Of a stretch of DNA of 64,000 nt, positions 54,504-62,831 are shown in pieces. Source of the DNA: Marinobacter caseinilyticus (lineage in GTDB: Bacteria > Pseudomonadota > Gammaproteobacteria > Pseudomonadales > Oleiphilaceae); assembly GCF_011074955.1 (NCBI RefSeq), contig NZ_WUQJ01000004.1, positions 124,001-188,000 of the forward strand, in the 5' to 3' direction. Each line of letters starts with the position of its first letter. The stretch's first letter is position 1. The translations under genes and the position numbers were made by a program. Under the pieces are notes generated by a model that saw only the letters and a program-made list of their open reading frames with translations, made no database searches and had not been told where the DNA came from.

Positions 54504-54845
54504 ATGAATGATGTACTGGAGCAACTGGCCAAAGTGCTCGAAGCGCGTAAAGCCGCCGCCCCGGATACCTCCTACGTTGCCAGCCTCCACGCCAAGGGCC
54601 TTAACAAGATTCTGGAGAAGGTCGGTGAGGAGTGCACGGAAACACTGCTGGCGGCAAAGGATGCCGAGCACAATGGGGACACCGACCACCTGGTTTATGA
54701 AACCGCCGATCTGTGGTTTCATACTCTGGTGATGCTGTCCAATCTCGGTCTGGGACCGGACGCGGTGCTGGGCGAACTGGCCCGCCGGTTTGATCTATCA
54801 GGGCTGGATGAGAAAGCCGCCAGAAGCGGACAAAACACAGACTGA
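54504..54845 (+). CDS. hisE: Phosphoribosyl-ATP pyrophosphatase
   Basis: The product is 113 aa from ATG 54504 (GGGAG about 9 bases upstream); a start at 54438 is less likely. The MazG-like pattern [33 protein letters not shown] and [17 protein letters not shown] is that of HisE, with metal-binding EEC/E and ETAD. It removes pyrophosphate from PR-ATP, the step before HisI. It lies between hisI and tatA. Confidence 0.95.
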   Translation: MNDVLEQLAKVLEARKAAAPDTSYVASLHAKGLNKILEKVGEECTETLLAAKDAEHNGDTDHLVYETADLWFHTLVMLSNLGLGPDAVLGELARRFDLSGLDEKAARSGQNTD

Positions 54846-54869
54846 CACACCCGCTACAACACCGGAATG

Positions 54870-54898
54870 TTCGATTATTGGTTCCGGTAGCGTACAAT
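54870..54898 (+). promoter_or_regulatory. Candidate tatABC promoter
   Basis: TTCGAT at 54870-54875 and TACAAT at 54893-54898 with 17 bases between form a moderate sigma70-type promoter about 40 bases upstream of the tatA start codon. Confidence 0.4.
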
Positions 54899-54936
54899 CA
54901 AAACAATAGCGTATTCATGTTGATGAGGAATCCACT

Positions 54937-55176
54937 ATGGGCATCAGTATCTGGCAACTGTTAATCGTACTTGGCATTGTGGTTCTACTGTTCGGAACCA
55001 AAAAACTGCGCAACATCGGCACCGACCTGGGCGGCGCCATCCGTGGCTTCAAGAAATCCATGGGTGAAGATGACACGGCCAAGAGCGACGCCAACATTGA
55101 GAGCAAGTCCGGTGGCCAGGTTTATGAGGCCAAGGCAGAACAGGCAGAAAAGGCCGAAGACAAACCCCGCACCTGA
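54937..55176 (+). CDS. tatA: Sec-independent translocase subunit TatA
   Basis: The 79-aa protein has one N-terminal helix ([18 protein letters not shown]), the TatA hinge [24 protein letters not shown] and a charged, Lys/Glu-rich tail. TatA forms the pore-like assembly that moves folded proteins across the inner membrane. ATG 54937 follows TGAGGA. It is first in tatABC. Confidence 0.96.
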   Translation: MGISIWQLLIVLGIVVLLFGTKKLRNIGTDLGGAIRGFKKSMGEDDTAKSDANIESKSGGQVYEAKAEQAEKAEDKPRT

Positions 55177-55187
55177 GTAAGGCCTGA

Positions 55188-55673
55188 ATGTTCGATATCG
55201 GCTTTCTTGAGATTGTGATCTGCGGCGTCATTGCGTTGCTGGTTCTCGGCCCCGAGCGTCTTCCTACGGCTGCCCGGGCGGCGGGACGCTGGGTAGGAAA
55301 AAGTCGCCGCATGGTCAGCCACTTCACCTCGGAACTCGACCGTCAACTGAAAGCGGACGAGTTGCGTGAGCAGTTGCGTAAGGCCGGTGACGTCGGTCTT
55401 GAGGATGTGGAAAAGAATGTGCGTGGCGCTCTGGATGAGGCTAAGAAATACGAGCACATGATTCTACCCGACAACGTCGCCAAGGCCCCCAGACCTGCAC
55501 CGGCCAGTCGCCGGCAAGCAGTTCAATCCAATGAGGATCAACCGACACCGGATGCCGTGGCCGTTGACAGCCCGGCGAGAGAATCCCGGGACGACCAGAC
55601 CCAAAGCGGGGCAACCGAAAACCTCGAAACAGAGCCTGCCATCAAAGAACACACGTCGGATAACCGGCCATGA
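55188..55673 (+). CDS. tatB: Sec-independent translocase subunit TatB
   Basis: The 161-aa protein starts MFDIGFLEIVICGVIALLVLGPERLP, the TatB-type N-terminal helix with Glu8 and the GPE(R/K)LP motif. An amphipathic helix (ARAAGRWVGKSRRMVSHFTSELDRQL) and a long charged tail follow. TatB binds twin-arginine signals with TatC. Its stop overlaps the tatC start (ATGA). Confidence 0.96.
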   Translation: MFDIGFLEIVICGVIALLVLGPERLPTAARAAGRWVGKSRRMVSHFTSELDRQLKADELREQLRKAGDVGLEDVEKNVRGALDEAKKYEHMILPDNVAKAPRPAPASRRQAVQSNEDQPTPDAVAVDSPARESRDDQTQSGATENLETEPAIKEHTSDNRP

Positions 55674-56461
55674 GCGAGAACCCAACAGACGCCCAGTCGC
55701 CTGATCCGGCACTGGAACCGCAAGAGATGCCGCTGGTCGAGCATTTGCTGGAACTGCGCAATCGCCTGCTAAAGGTTGTCCTGTCAGTGCTGCTGTGTTT
55801 CGCCGTTATTTATCCGTTTGCCAACGAGCTGTACCTCTGGCTCTCGCAGCCGCTGCGGGACCTGCTACCCGAAGGCCAGATGATGATCGCTACCGACATC
55901 ACCTCGCCGTTCTTTGCGCCCCTGAAGCTGGCGCTGGTGGTGGCCGTCTTTGCCGCGATCCCGTTCATTCTCTACCAGGTCTGGAGCTTCATCGCGCCGG
56001 GCCTGTACAAACATGAGAAAAAGCTCGCTTTTCCCTTGCTCGCCACCTCGGTGCTGCTGTTTTACCTCGGCGCGGCGTTCGCCTATTTCGTGGTGTTTCC
56101 ACTGGTCTTTGGTTTTTTTACCGCCATCGGTCCGGAAGGCATCGTGGAATTGCCAGACATTAGCAGTTACCTGAACTTTGTCCTGAAGATGTTTTTTGCC
56201 TTCGGGGTCGCCTTTGAAATCCCCATTGCCACCATTCTGATGATTCTGTCCGGCGTGACGACGCCGTCCGACCTGGCGGCCAAACGTCCCTACGTGGTGG
56301 TGGGCTGCTTCGTCATCGGTATGCTGTTAACCCCACCGGACATCATCTCCCAGACTTTGCTCGCCGTGCCCATGTGGATTCTGTTTGAGCTTGGCATCCT
56401 GTTTGGCCATCTGGCGCAACGCCGCCGTACCTCCGACCCACTGGATTCGCCCGACGAATGA
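55670..56461 (+). CDS. tatC: Sec-independent translocase subunit TatC
   Basis: The 263-aa protein has six membrane helices and TatC motifs: MPLVEHLLELRNRLLKV, PFFAPLKLALVVAVFAAIPFILYQVWSFIAPGLYKHEKK, FGVAFEIPIATILMI and TPPDIISQTLLAVPMWILFELGI. It is the receptor for twin-arginine signal peptides. It overlaps the rsmE start by 4 bases. Confidence 0.97.
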   Translation: MSENPTDAQSPDPALEPQEMPLVEHLLELRNRLLKVVLSVLLCFAVIYPFANELYLWLSQPLRDLLPEGQMMIATDITSPFFAPLKLALVVAVFAAIPFILYQVWSFIAPGLYKHEKKLAFPLLATSVLLFYLGAAFAYFVVFPLVFGFFTAIGPEGIVELPDISSYLNFVLKMFFAFGVAFEIPIATILMILSGVTTPSDLAAKRPYVVVGCFVIGMLLTPPDIISQTLLAVPMWILFELGILFGHLAQRRRTSDPLDSPDE

Positions 56462-57180
56462 ACCTGGCGCTCCTGTTTGATGACGATTTTATCGCGCCAG
56501 ACCGGGTGCGCCTGACCGGTCGCCGCTATGGCCATCTCACCACCGTCCTGAAGGCCGCCATCGGGGATCGCGTCACGGTCGGCAAGGCCAATGGCCTGAT
56601 TGGCGAAGGCTGCATCACTCACCTTGATCATCACAACGCCGAGCTGCAGGTGGTACTGGACCGGCCGCCCCCACCGCCATTGCCTCTCTCCCTGGTGCTG
56701 GCGATGCCGCGCCCGAAAATGCTGCGGCGGGTCCTACAGACCTGCGCGGCTCTAGGCGTCAAGGATATCTGGCTGATCAACGCCTACAAGGTCGAGAAAA
56801 GCTTCTGGCAGACGCCCTGGTTGTCCGAGGCCAGTCTGCAGGAAAACCTGACCCTGGGTCTTGAGCAGGCCCGGGATACCTGGATGCCGACCGTGCAGAT
56901 TCGCAAACTGTTCAAACCGTTTGTGGAGGACGAACTGCCGGCCTTGCTGGCAAAACGGCCCGGCCTGGTCGCCCACCCCGGCACCGAAACTCCTTGCCCG
57001 ACCCACAGCAATACACCGGCGACCCTGTGCATTGGGCCTGAAGGCGGGTTCACACACTATGAAGTGGACAAATTGGAGAGTGCCGGCGCCAAACCCGTCC
57101 ATCTCGGCCCCAGAATCCTCCGCGTCGAAACCGCCGTGCCGGTTCTGGTCAGTCGCCTGTTTGATCTGGCTGGCTTCTGA
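56458..57180 (+). CDS. rsmE: 16S rRNA (uracil-1498-N3)-methyltransferase
   Basis: The 240-aa SPOUT methyltransferase has an N-terminal PUA-like part (TGRRYGHLTTVLKAAIGDRVTVG) and C-terminal knot motifs LCIGPEGGFTHYEVDKLE and LGPRILRVETAVPVLVSRL. RsmE methylates U1498 of 16S rRNA. The start overlaps tatC. Its last 32 bases overlap the end of the convergent ubiI gene. Confidence 0.95.
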   Translation: MNLALLFDDDFIAPDRVRLTGRRYGHLTTVLKAAIGDRVTVGKANGLIGEGCITHLDHHNAELQVVLDRPPPPPLPLSLVLAMPRPKMLRRVLQTCAALGVKDIWLINAYKVEKSFWQTPWLSEASLQENLTLGLEQARDTWMPTVQIRKLFKPFVEDELPALLAKRPGLVAHPGTETPCPTHSNTPATLCIGPEGGFTHYEVDKLESAGAKPVHLGPRILRVETAVPVLVSRLFDLAGF

Positions 57181-58396
57181 GCCCCATCGCCTCAATGGCG
57201 AATCGATTTCGAAGCCCAGGGGTGCGGTTCAGCCACCGCATACCGGTATTGCGCAACCAGCGAAGCGATAATTCATCCCGGGCAAACAGCCGCTTGAAGC
57301 CTTCCATAGCAGCCATCATGGCCAGGTTTTCGCCTTTACGCCGGCGCTGGTAGCGGTGCAAGACGGCATCATCCGATGCGGGTCGCTGGGTGATTCGGGC
57401 CTGGGCCAACTCATCCAGCAGGACCCTCACATCGCTGAAACCCAGGTTTGCCCCCTGCCCGGCCAACGGATGAATACTGTGGGCGGCGTCGCCTACCAAC
57501 ACCACACCGGCGTCAACATAATCCTTGGCGTGACACTGCCTGAGGGCGAAACTGTACCGTTTGGAAACCCCAAGGATGGCGCCCAGGCGATGCTCAAAGG
57601 CCCGGCCAATGGCCACGCAAAAGGCCTGATCATCCAGCGCCATCAGACGTCGGGCTTCGTCGGTGTCTTGCGACCAGACCACGGAACAGAACCGGGAGGC
57701 ACCGGATTCCGTCAATAACGGCAACAACGCCAGCGGCCCGGTTTGGGTAAAACGTTGCCAGGCCGTGAATTGATGATCCAGCTCCGTTTCCACAGTGCAC
57801 ACGACGGCGTGCTGATCATAATCCCATTCCCGGGTCGGCAAGCCTGACCATTGCCTGATTCGGGAGTGGGCGCCGTCCGACGCCACCACCAGATCTGCGG
57901 TCAGTACCTGGCCACTGTCGAGGCCAACAACGCGGCGACCGTCTGACATCGCCATGCTCTTTATTCGGACCCCACTGAACAGCGCCACTTTGCTGCGTGT
58001 CAGGGCCTGGAACAGCGCTTGGGTCAGAATCCGGTTTTCAACAATCACGCCCAGCTCCGGAGCGTGCAGTTCGTCCGCGTCAAAACGGATACGACCGGTC
58101 CCATCGCCGTCCCAGACCTCCATCGCCTGATACGCACAATGGCGTTGCGTCAGAACGTCCGACCATACCCCAAGACGGGAGAGCAAGGCTGCACTGGCCG
58201 GTGAAATGGCACTGACCCGGGGCTCGAAGTCTGCTGCTGTACCCGCGTCCGCCACCGCGCTGACCAATGCTTCCAAAGGCTGACTTTCCACCAGTGCCAC
58301 GCGCCACCCCTGGGCAATCAGACCGAGCGCCATCGAACTGCCCACCATGCCTCCGCCGGCCACCAGAATGTCGAACTGCGAGTTGTCTGCGCTCAT
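57149..58396 (-). CDS. ubiI: UbiI-type FAD ubiquinone hydroxylase
   Basis: The product is 415 aa from ATG 58396, overlapping the ubiH stop (ATGA). It belongs to the UbiH/UbiF/VisC/COQ6 flavoprotein monooxygenases: DILVAGGGMVGSSMALGL (FAD), VASDGAHSRIRQ (DG motif), and VVLVGDAAHSIHPLAGQGANLGFSDV (GD). By position after pepP-ubiH it corresponds to ubiI (visC), the C5-hydroxylase. The other family members (UbiF, UbiM) cannot be excluded by sequence alone. Confidence 0.88.
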   Translation of the reverse strand: MSADNSQFDILVAGGGMVGSSMALGLIAQGWRVALVESQPLEALVSAVADAGTAADFEPRVSAISPASAALLSRLGVWSDVLTQRHCAYQAMEVWDGDGTGRIRFDADELHAPELGVIVENRILTQALFQALTRSKVALFSGVRIKSMAMSDGRRVVGLDSGQVLTADLVVASDGAHSRIRQWSGLPTREWDYDQHAVVCTVETELDHQFTAWQRFTQTGPLALLPLLTESGASRFCSVVWSQDTDEARRLMALDDQAFCVAIGRAFEHRLGAILGVSKRYSFALRQCHAKDYVDAGVVLVGDAAHSIHPLAGQGANLGFSDVRVLLDELAQARITQRPASDDAVLHRYQRRRKGENLAMMAAMEGFKRLFARDELSLRWLRNTGMRWLNRTPGLRNRFAIEAMGLRSQPDQTGD

Positions 58397-59685
58397 TGGC
58401 CTGCGTCGCCTTTTGGTTCGCCAGCCGACATACCGGGCATGCGGGTTTGGCGGCGCCCTAAGCCCATGGCCTGCTCGCTGAACCAACGCTTGGCACCCGG
58501 CAATAGGTCCAACCCGACCAGCCCGGCATCTCGCACCGCTGCCACCCATCGCGATTCGTGCCCGAACAGCTGAATCAGGGAATTGGAAAAACGCACGGTC
58601 TGGCGCCAGTCCTGCCGGTGTTCGGCCTGAAACTGCTGAAGGATACCCAGCGTGCCCAGAGGCTGGCCCTCACGGACCGCCCGGGCGAAGGTGTCGGTCA
58701 GCACCATTAATCCGCGCAATGCCAAATTGAAGCCTTGACCCGCCACCGGGTGCAGAGTGTGAGCCGCGTTGCCCACGAGCACTACGCCCTGGCGAACAGG
58801 CTCGGCAACGGTGGTCAGTGTCAGCGGGTAATGGGAGCACTCGCCCACGTGTTCAATCCGCCCCAGACGCCAACCAAAACGCGCCTGCAGCCGCGCACAC
58901 TTATCCGCATCGGATGCCGCCAGCACTTCGGACAACTGGGCGTCGGACAACGTCCACACCAGTGTTGATTCACCGCTGGCGTGATTCGGGTTACCCCGGG
59001 GCAAAAGCGCCATCGGGCCGGCATCCGTAAAACGCTCATAGGCCACAAAGTCGTGGGCACGGGCGGTGGTCACATTGGCAATCAGTGCATGTTGCTGATA
59101 GTCCGCGTGGTGCGCCCGGAAGCCCAGCGCTTCCCGCAAGCCGGACCGGCCACCGTCTGCGACGACCAGACACTGTGTGTCAACGGAATCAGGAACGCCA
59201 TCGATCGTGACGGAAACCCGAACGCCGCGCTCTGTTGGCTCGACCTGTTCAACCTTAGCAGGGGCCTGCCACTGCACACTGGGGCAGTGAGCCAATGCCC
59301 GGACCAGGGTTTGGCCGAGCCAGCGATTGTCCACCACGTAGCCCAGCGCCGGCTTCTGATGCTCTGCGGCACTGAGCCGACTGGCGCCAAAATGGCCTTT
59401 GTCGGAGACGTGGATATTCCGGATGGGGGTGGCATGACGGGACAGCTCGGGCCAAAGGCCCAATCGCTCGTATATTTTTCGCGATCCCCAGGAGAGCGCG
59501 GTGGAGCGAGCGTCATAACTGGGCTGGTAATGGCTGTCGCTGCTCTCGCTGGCAAGTGGAAAATGTTCAATTACTCGAACACTCAGCGAGGGTGCATGCC
59601 GGGCCAGCGCCAATGCCAGCGTTGCACCTGCCATACCACCGCCAGCAATGACTATGTCACTGAATTGTTCAGCCACGGGATTCAC
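58393..59685 (-). CDS. ubiH: 2-octaprenyl-6-methoxyphenol hydroxylase (UbiH)
   Basis: The 430-aa protein starts at GTG 59685, 4 bases after the pepP stop. FAD and hydroxylase motifs are DIVIAGGGMAGATLALAL, VVADGGRSGLREALG and VVLVGNAAHTLHPVAGQGFNLALRGL; the GD motif is GN here. UbiH hydroxylates C1 of the aromatic ring. It is the middle gene of pepP-ubiH-ubiI. Confidence 0.92.
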   Translation of the reverse strand: MNPVAEQFSDIVIAGGGMAGATLALALARHAPSLSVRVIEHFPLASESSDSHYQPSYDARSTALSWGSRKIYERLGLWPELSRHATPIRNIHVSDKGHFGASRLSAAEHQKPALGYVVDNRWLGQTLVRALAHCPSVQWQAPAKVEQVEPTERGVRVSVTIDGVPDSVDTQCLVVADGGRSGLREALGFRAHHADYQQHALIANVTTARAHDFVAYERFTDAGPMALLPRGNPNHASGESTLVWTLSDAQLSEVLAASDADKCARLQARFGWRLGRIEHVGECSHYPLTLTTVAEPVRQGVVLVGNAAHTLHPVAGQGFNLALRGLMVLTDTFARAVREGQPLGTLGILQQFQAEHRQDWRQTVRFSNSLIQLFGHESRWVAAVRDAGLVGLDLLPGAKRWFSEQAMGLGRRQTRMPGMSAGEPKGDAGQ

Positions 59686-59689
59686 CGTC

Positions 59690-61009
59690 TCAGGAAGCCA
59701 TCAAGGCTTCGATCTCACTGATTTCCTTCGGCACACCGTCACTCAACACCCGGCAGCCATCCTTTGTCACCACGACATCGTCCTCAATACGGATGCCAAT
59801 GCCACGCCATTGCTCATTGACCTCGGTATTGCCCGGCGCGATGTACAGACCGGGTTCAACCGTCAAGGCCATGCCCGGCTCCAGCACGCGCCAGGCGCCG
59901 CCGACCTTGTAATCCCCGACATCGTGCACGTCCAGACCCAGCCAGTGCCCCGTGCGGTGCATGAAGAACGGCCGGTAGGCTTCCTGCGCCAGGGCATCGT
60001 CCAGTGACAGGTTAATCAACCCCAGATCCACCAGTCCCTGAGTCAGCGCTCGCAATGCCGCTTCGTGGGGGTGATTCCAGTGGTTGCCCGGTCGTACGGC
60101 ATCGATGGCTGCGTACTGGGCGGCCAACACCACCTCGTACAGCGCCCGCTGAGGCTCACTGAAACGCCCGCTGACCGGGAAAGTGCGGGTGATGTCCGAA
60201 GCGTAGCACTCAAGCTCACAACCGGCATCGATCAGCACCAGGTCGCCCTCGGCCAGCGGGGCACTGTTTTCAATGTAATGCAGAATACAGCCATTGGTGC
60301 CGCCACCAACGATGGACGGATACGCCGTGGAGCGCGCGCCATGCTCCATGAAGGTATGGATCAGCGTGGCTTCCAGGTTGTACTCATGGCCACCCTGACG
60401 GGCACGCACCATGGCATTGCAATGAGCTTGCGCACTGATTTCCCCTGCCCGGGCCATGGCCTTGATTTCATTCGCGCTTTTATACAGTCGAAGATCGTGG
60501 AGCATGTGCTCCAGGGCCACAAACTCCCCTGGGGGCTGTGCACCGGAACGGACCTTGCTCCGAATGATGTGGATCCAGTCCATGACCTGGGTATCAAACG
60601 CCTGATCCTTACCCAGTGGGTAGTAGACCCGGCTGCGCCCTTCGATCATGCCAGGCAGAATTTCATCAATATCGGCAATGGGAAAGGCATCGTCTAGGCC
60701 AAAACGCTCAATGGCGCCTTCCGGACCGGCGAGAAACCCATCCCAAAGTTCTTTCTCCGGGTTGCGCTCCTTGCAAAACAGGACCGACTCCCCGTGTTCC
60801 CGGCCGGGAATCAGCGCCAGCACCGCATCCGATTCACCAAAACCGGTCAGATACTGAAAATCACTGTCCTGACGAAACGGATGCAATACGTCCCGGTTGC
60901 GCGTGCGCTCGGGTGCCGCCGCCACAATGGCAATGCTGTCTGGGGCCATCTGTTCCATCAGTCTACGGCGACGGTCGGCAAACTCGGACATGGGAATAAA
61001 CGGCTTCAT
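59690..61009 (-). CDS. pepP: Xaa-Pro aminopeptidase
   Basis: The 439-aa M24B metallopeptidase has an N-terminal creatinase-like domain and a C-terminal pita-bread domain with metal ligands in LVLIDAGCELECYASDITRTFPVSG (two Asp), GHWLGLDVHDVG (His), ALTVEPGLYI (Glu) and IRIEDDVVVT (Glu). It removes N-terminal residues preceding proline. It follows the UPF0149 gene by 27 bases. Confidence 0.96.
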   Translation of the reverse strand: MKPFIPMSEFADRRRRLMEQMAPDSIAIVAAAPERTRNRDVLHPFRQDSDFQYLTGFGESDAVLALIPGREHGESVLFCKERNPEKELWDGFLAGPEGAIERFGLDDAFPIADIDEILPGMIEGRSRVYYPLGKDQAFDTQVMDWIHIIRSKVRSGAQPPGEFVALEHMLHDLRLYKSANEIKAMARAGEISAQAHCNAMVRARQGGHEYNLEATLIHTFMEHGARSTAYPSIVGGGTNGCILHYIENSAPLAEGDLVLIDAGCELECYASDITRTFPVSGRFSEPQRALYEVVLAAQYAAIDAVRPGNHWNHPHEAALRALTQGLVDLGLINLSLDDALAQEAYRPFFMHRTGHWLGLDVHDVGDYKVGGAWRVLEPGMALTVEPGLYIAPGNTEVNEQWRGIGIRIEDDVVVTKDGCRVLSDGVPKEISEIEALMAS

Positions 61010-61036
61010 GGATGCTCCCGCAACACGAATGATTCA

Positions 61037-61633
61037 TTAATGCAGTGTATTTTCACCAGCGGGTGCCTTCACCGGCTCGTTGAACTCGGTAAACACGGCC
61101 AGGGCACCCAACCGTACATACTCGGTGATCTCGGTAAACTGGTATTCACCCTCGTCGCTGTCCTCTTCGGATTCCGCGACCTGACTGATGGCCACAAAAT
61201 CCTCAATGAGTTCGCGAATCTCTTCCGGTGCCTGGCCCAAAGACTCGCTTGCGACCAGAGCCATGCCTTCGAGGAAGCCCCGCACCCACGCTGACAGCGC
61301 CTGCAGTCGCTGGTCAAGGGCGTACTCGTCATCCGGCAGCAAGGGCTTGAAACTCATATCCGCCGCATTCAGTTGCACCAGGGCCCGGTCGTAAGCGCCC
61401 GACATAAACGATGCCAGCTCCGGTGACTCGTCCGCCACAGAGGTCGCCAGTCCCATATGCTCACAGACAATGGTCATCCAGGCGTCCTCATCCATACGCT
61501 TACCCGCAGTCAAACGGCCACACAAACTGCCATGCAACTCCGAGGGATGGCTGAACGCCTTGTGGACTGTATACACATTGGCCCAGGACTCAAAGCCTGT
61601 GGGGTCAACGTCGACGTCGTCGATGTGGCGCAT
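61037..61633 (-). CDS. UPF0149 (YgfB/YecA) family protein
   Basis: The 198-aa protein starts at ATG 61633 behind AGGAAACC. The family pattern is clear: SHPSELHGSLCGRLTAG, LSAWVRGFLEGMALV and EEIRELIEDFVAISQV. It occupies the conserved place before pepP-ubiH-ubiI. In P. aeruginosa YgfB is reported to repress the AlpA/ampDh3 pathway and so affects beta-lactam resistance; whether that holds here is unknown. Confidence 0.92.
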   Translation of the reverse strand: MRHIDDVDVDPTGFESWANVYTVHKAFSHPSELHGSLCGRLTAGKRMDEDAWMTIVCEHMGLATSVADESPELASFMSGAYDRALVQLNAADMSFKPLLPDDEYALDQRLQALSAWVRGFLEGMALVASESLGQAPEEIRELIEDFVAISQVAESEEDSDEGEYQFTEITEYVRLGALAVFTEFNEPVKAPAGENTLH

Positions 61634-61774
61634 ACGAAAAAGGTTTCCTGTGTTCGTTGAATGAATAGCCTATCCTACCATTCGCCGCCGCCATTCTCAC
61701 CTTCGGCACCCGGGAGAAAGACCGTGGCGATGCTCTCAAAATGACCATAAATGTCCAAGTGACAACGCTGTAAA

Positions 61775-61803
61775 TTGACCACTTAAGGGTCCGCACTTAT
61801 AGT
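61775..61803 (+). promoter_or_regulatory. Sigma70-type promoter for coiled-coil/zapA operon
   Basis: TTGACC at 61775-61780 and TATAGT at 61798-61803 with an ideal 17-base spacer. It lies 35 bases upstream of the ATG at 61839. Confidence 0.7.
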
Positions 61804-61838
61804 TAGTCACAATCCATTGAAACGATGTTGGATACGCC

Positions 61839-62045
61839 ATGGAACAGCCCGAATTGCAAGCGCTGGCAGACAAGCTTGACCGTCTGATTGAGCGCTGCCA
61901 AAAATTGGAGCAAGACAATGCGGCCCTGCGGGAGCTGCAGGACGACTGGAACCGGGAACGGTCGCAGCTCAACCAGAAAAATGATCTCGCAAAAAATAAA
62001 ATTGAAGCCATGATTGGCCGCCTCAGAGCCCTGGAGCAACACTGA
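61839..62045 (+). CDS. ZapB-like small coiled-coil protein
   Basis: The 68-aa protein is almost wholly a coiled coil, with leucine-heptad spacing (LQALADKLDRLIERCQKLEQDNAALRELQDDWNRERSQLNQKND). It matches the family annotated as TIGR02449, similar to ZapB. It precedes zapA with a TGATG overlap, so a role in Z-ring assembly with ZapA is likely by context. The ribosome site is weak. Confidence 0.84.
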   Translation: MEQPELQALADKLDRLIERCQKLEQDNAALRELQDDWNRERSQLNQKNDLAKNKIEAMIGRLRALEQH

Positions 62046-62344
62046 TGTCCCAACAGCCGACAACCGTAGAAGTCGATATTCTCGACAAGGAATACCTCGT
62101 CGCCTGTCCAGATGAAGCCCGCGACGCCCTGCGCCAGGCCGCTCGACACCTGGACGCCAAAATGCGGGAGATCCGCGCCAGCGGTAAAGTATTTGGCACC
62201 GAACGCATTGCGGTGATGGCGGCACTCAACATCACACACGACATGCTTGAGCAACACAGCATGTCCGATTCGGCCGCGGGCTTACTGCACGCCATGGACG
62301 CCAAGTTGAGCAAGGCGCTGGGCGAGTCTGAAGCCGATTCCTGA
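62045..62344 (+). CDS. zapA: Cell division protein ZapA
   Basis: The 99-aa protein shows the ZapA pattern: VEVDILDKEYLVACPDEARDALRQAARHLDAKMREIRASGKVFGTERIAVMAALNITHDML. ZapA binds FtsZ and cross-links the Z-ring. It overlaps the coiled-coil gene by TGATG. It is immediately upstream of 6S RNA, the conserved ygfE-ssrS order of gammaproteobacteria. Confidence 0.95.
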   Translation: MSQQPTTVEVDILDKEYLVACPDEARDALRQAARHLDAKMREIRASGKVFGTERIAVMAALNITHDMLEQHSMSDSAAGLLHAMDAKLSKALGESEADS

Positions 62345-62364
62345 ACATTAATCCACGATCGCAT

Positions 62365-62395
62365 TTGCAATTCGCCCCGGTTATCCACGTATAAT
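62365..62395 (+). promoter_or_regulatory. 6S RNA promoter
   Basis: A perfect -10 TATAAT at 62390-62395 with TTGCAA at 62365-62370, 19 bases apart. The predicted start is about 62402, matching the 5' end of 6S RNA. Confidence 0.6.
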
Positions 62396-62401
62396 GATCC
62401 A

Positions 62402-62579
62402 ACTTCCTGGGCTGTTCGCTGGTCGGATACGTCCTCGAGCCGATGCGCATTACCCAGGTGGCTACTTCAGGGCATTGTGAGCATGTCCCCCACGAGGGGA
62501 AAGCCTAATATGTCACAGCGGCCACCAACCTTGAACTTTGGGTTCAAGGGCAACATCCGATAACGGCAGTTCGGGAAGC
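62402..62579 (+). ncRNA. ssrS: 6S RNA
   Basis: About 178 bases immediately after zapA. Recognisable conserved parts are TGTTCGCTGGTCGG and GAGCCGATGCGCAT on the 5' side, GTGAGCATGTCC and GAAAGCCTAAT in the middle, and CCTTGAACTTTGGGTTCAAGGG on the 3' side. The ends pair: CTTCC near 62403 with GGGAAG at 62573-62578, giving the closing stem. 6S RNA mimics an open promoter and holds sigma70 RNA polymerase in stationary phase. The exact ends are approximate. Confidence 0.9.
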
Positions 62580-62831
62580 TTTAATTTTTCAACCAGTTAC
62601 ACAGCCTCCGGCATTACCTCGCGAAATCCGCACAAGTTTCAAAGACCGCTTGGCAGCCGCCATCCCGTTCGTCCCTTAAGCCCGCGAAGTGTTTCCGCCC
62701 CCATGCGGAAATAATGCGACCAAGAATCCCCCAGTGGCCGACCCGTGAACGCAAGCCCTTGCGAATTGCCCCATCATTTGCAATAACAGCGGTATTGAAA
62801 AGCCCCAGGTCCCGTCAAAAGGAAATATTGC

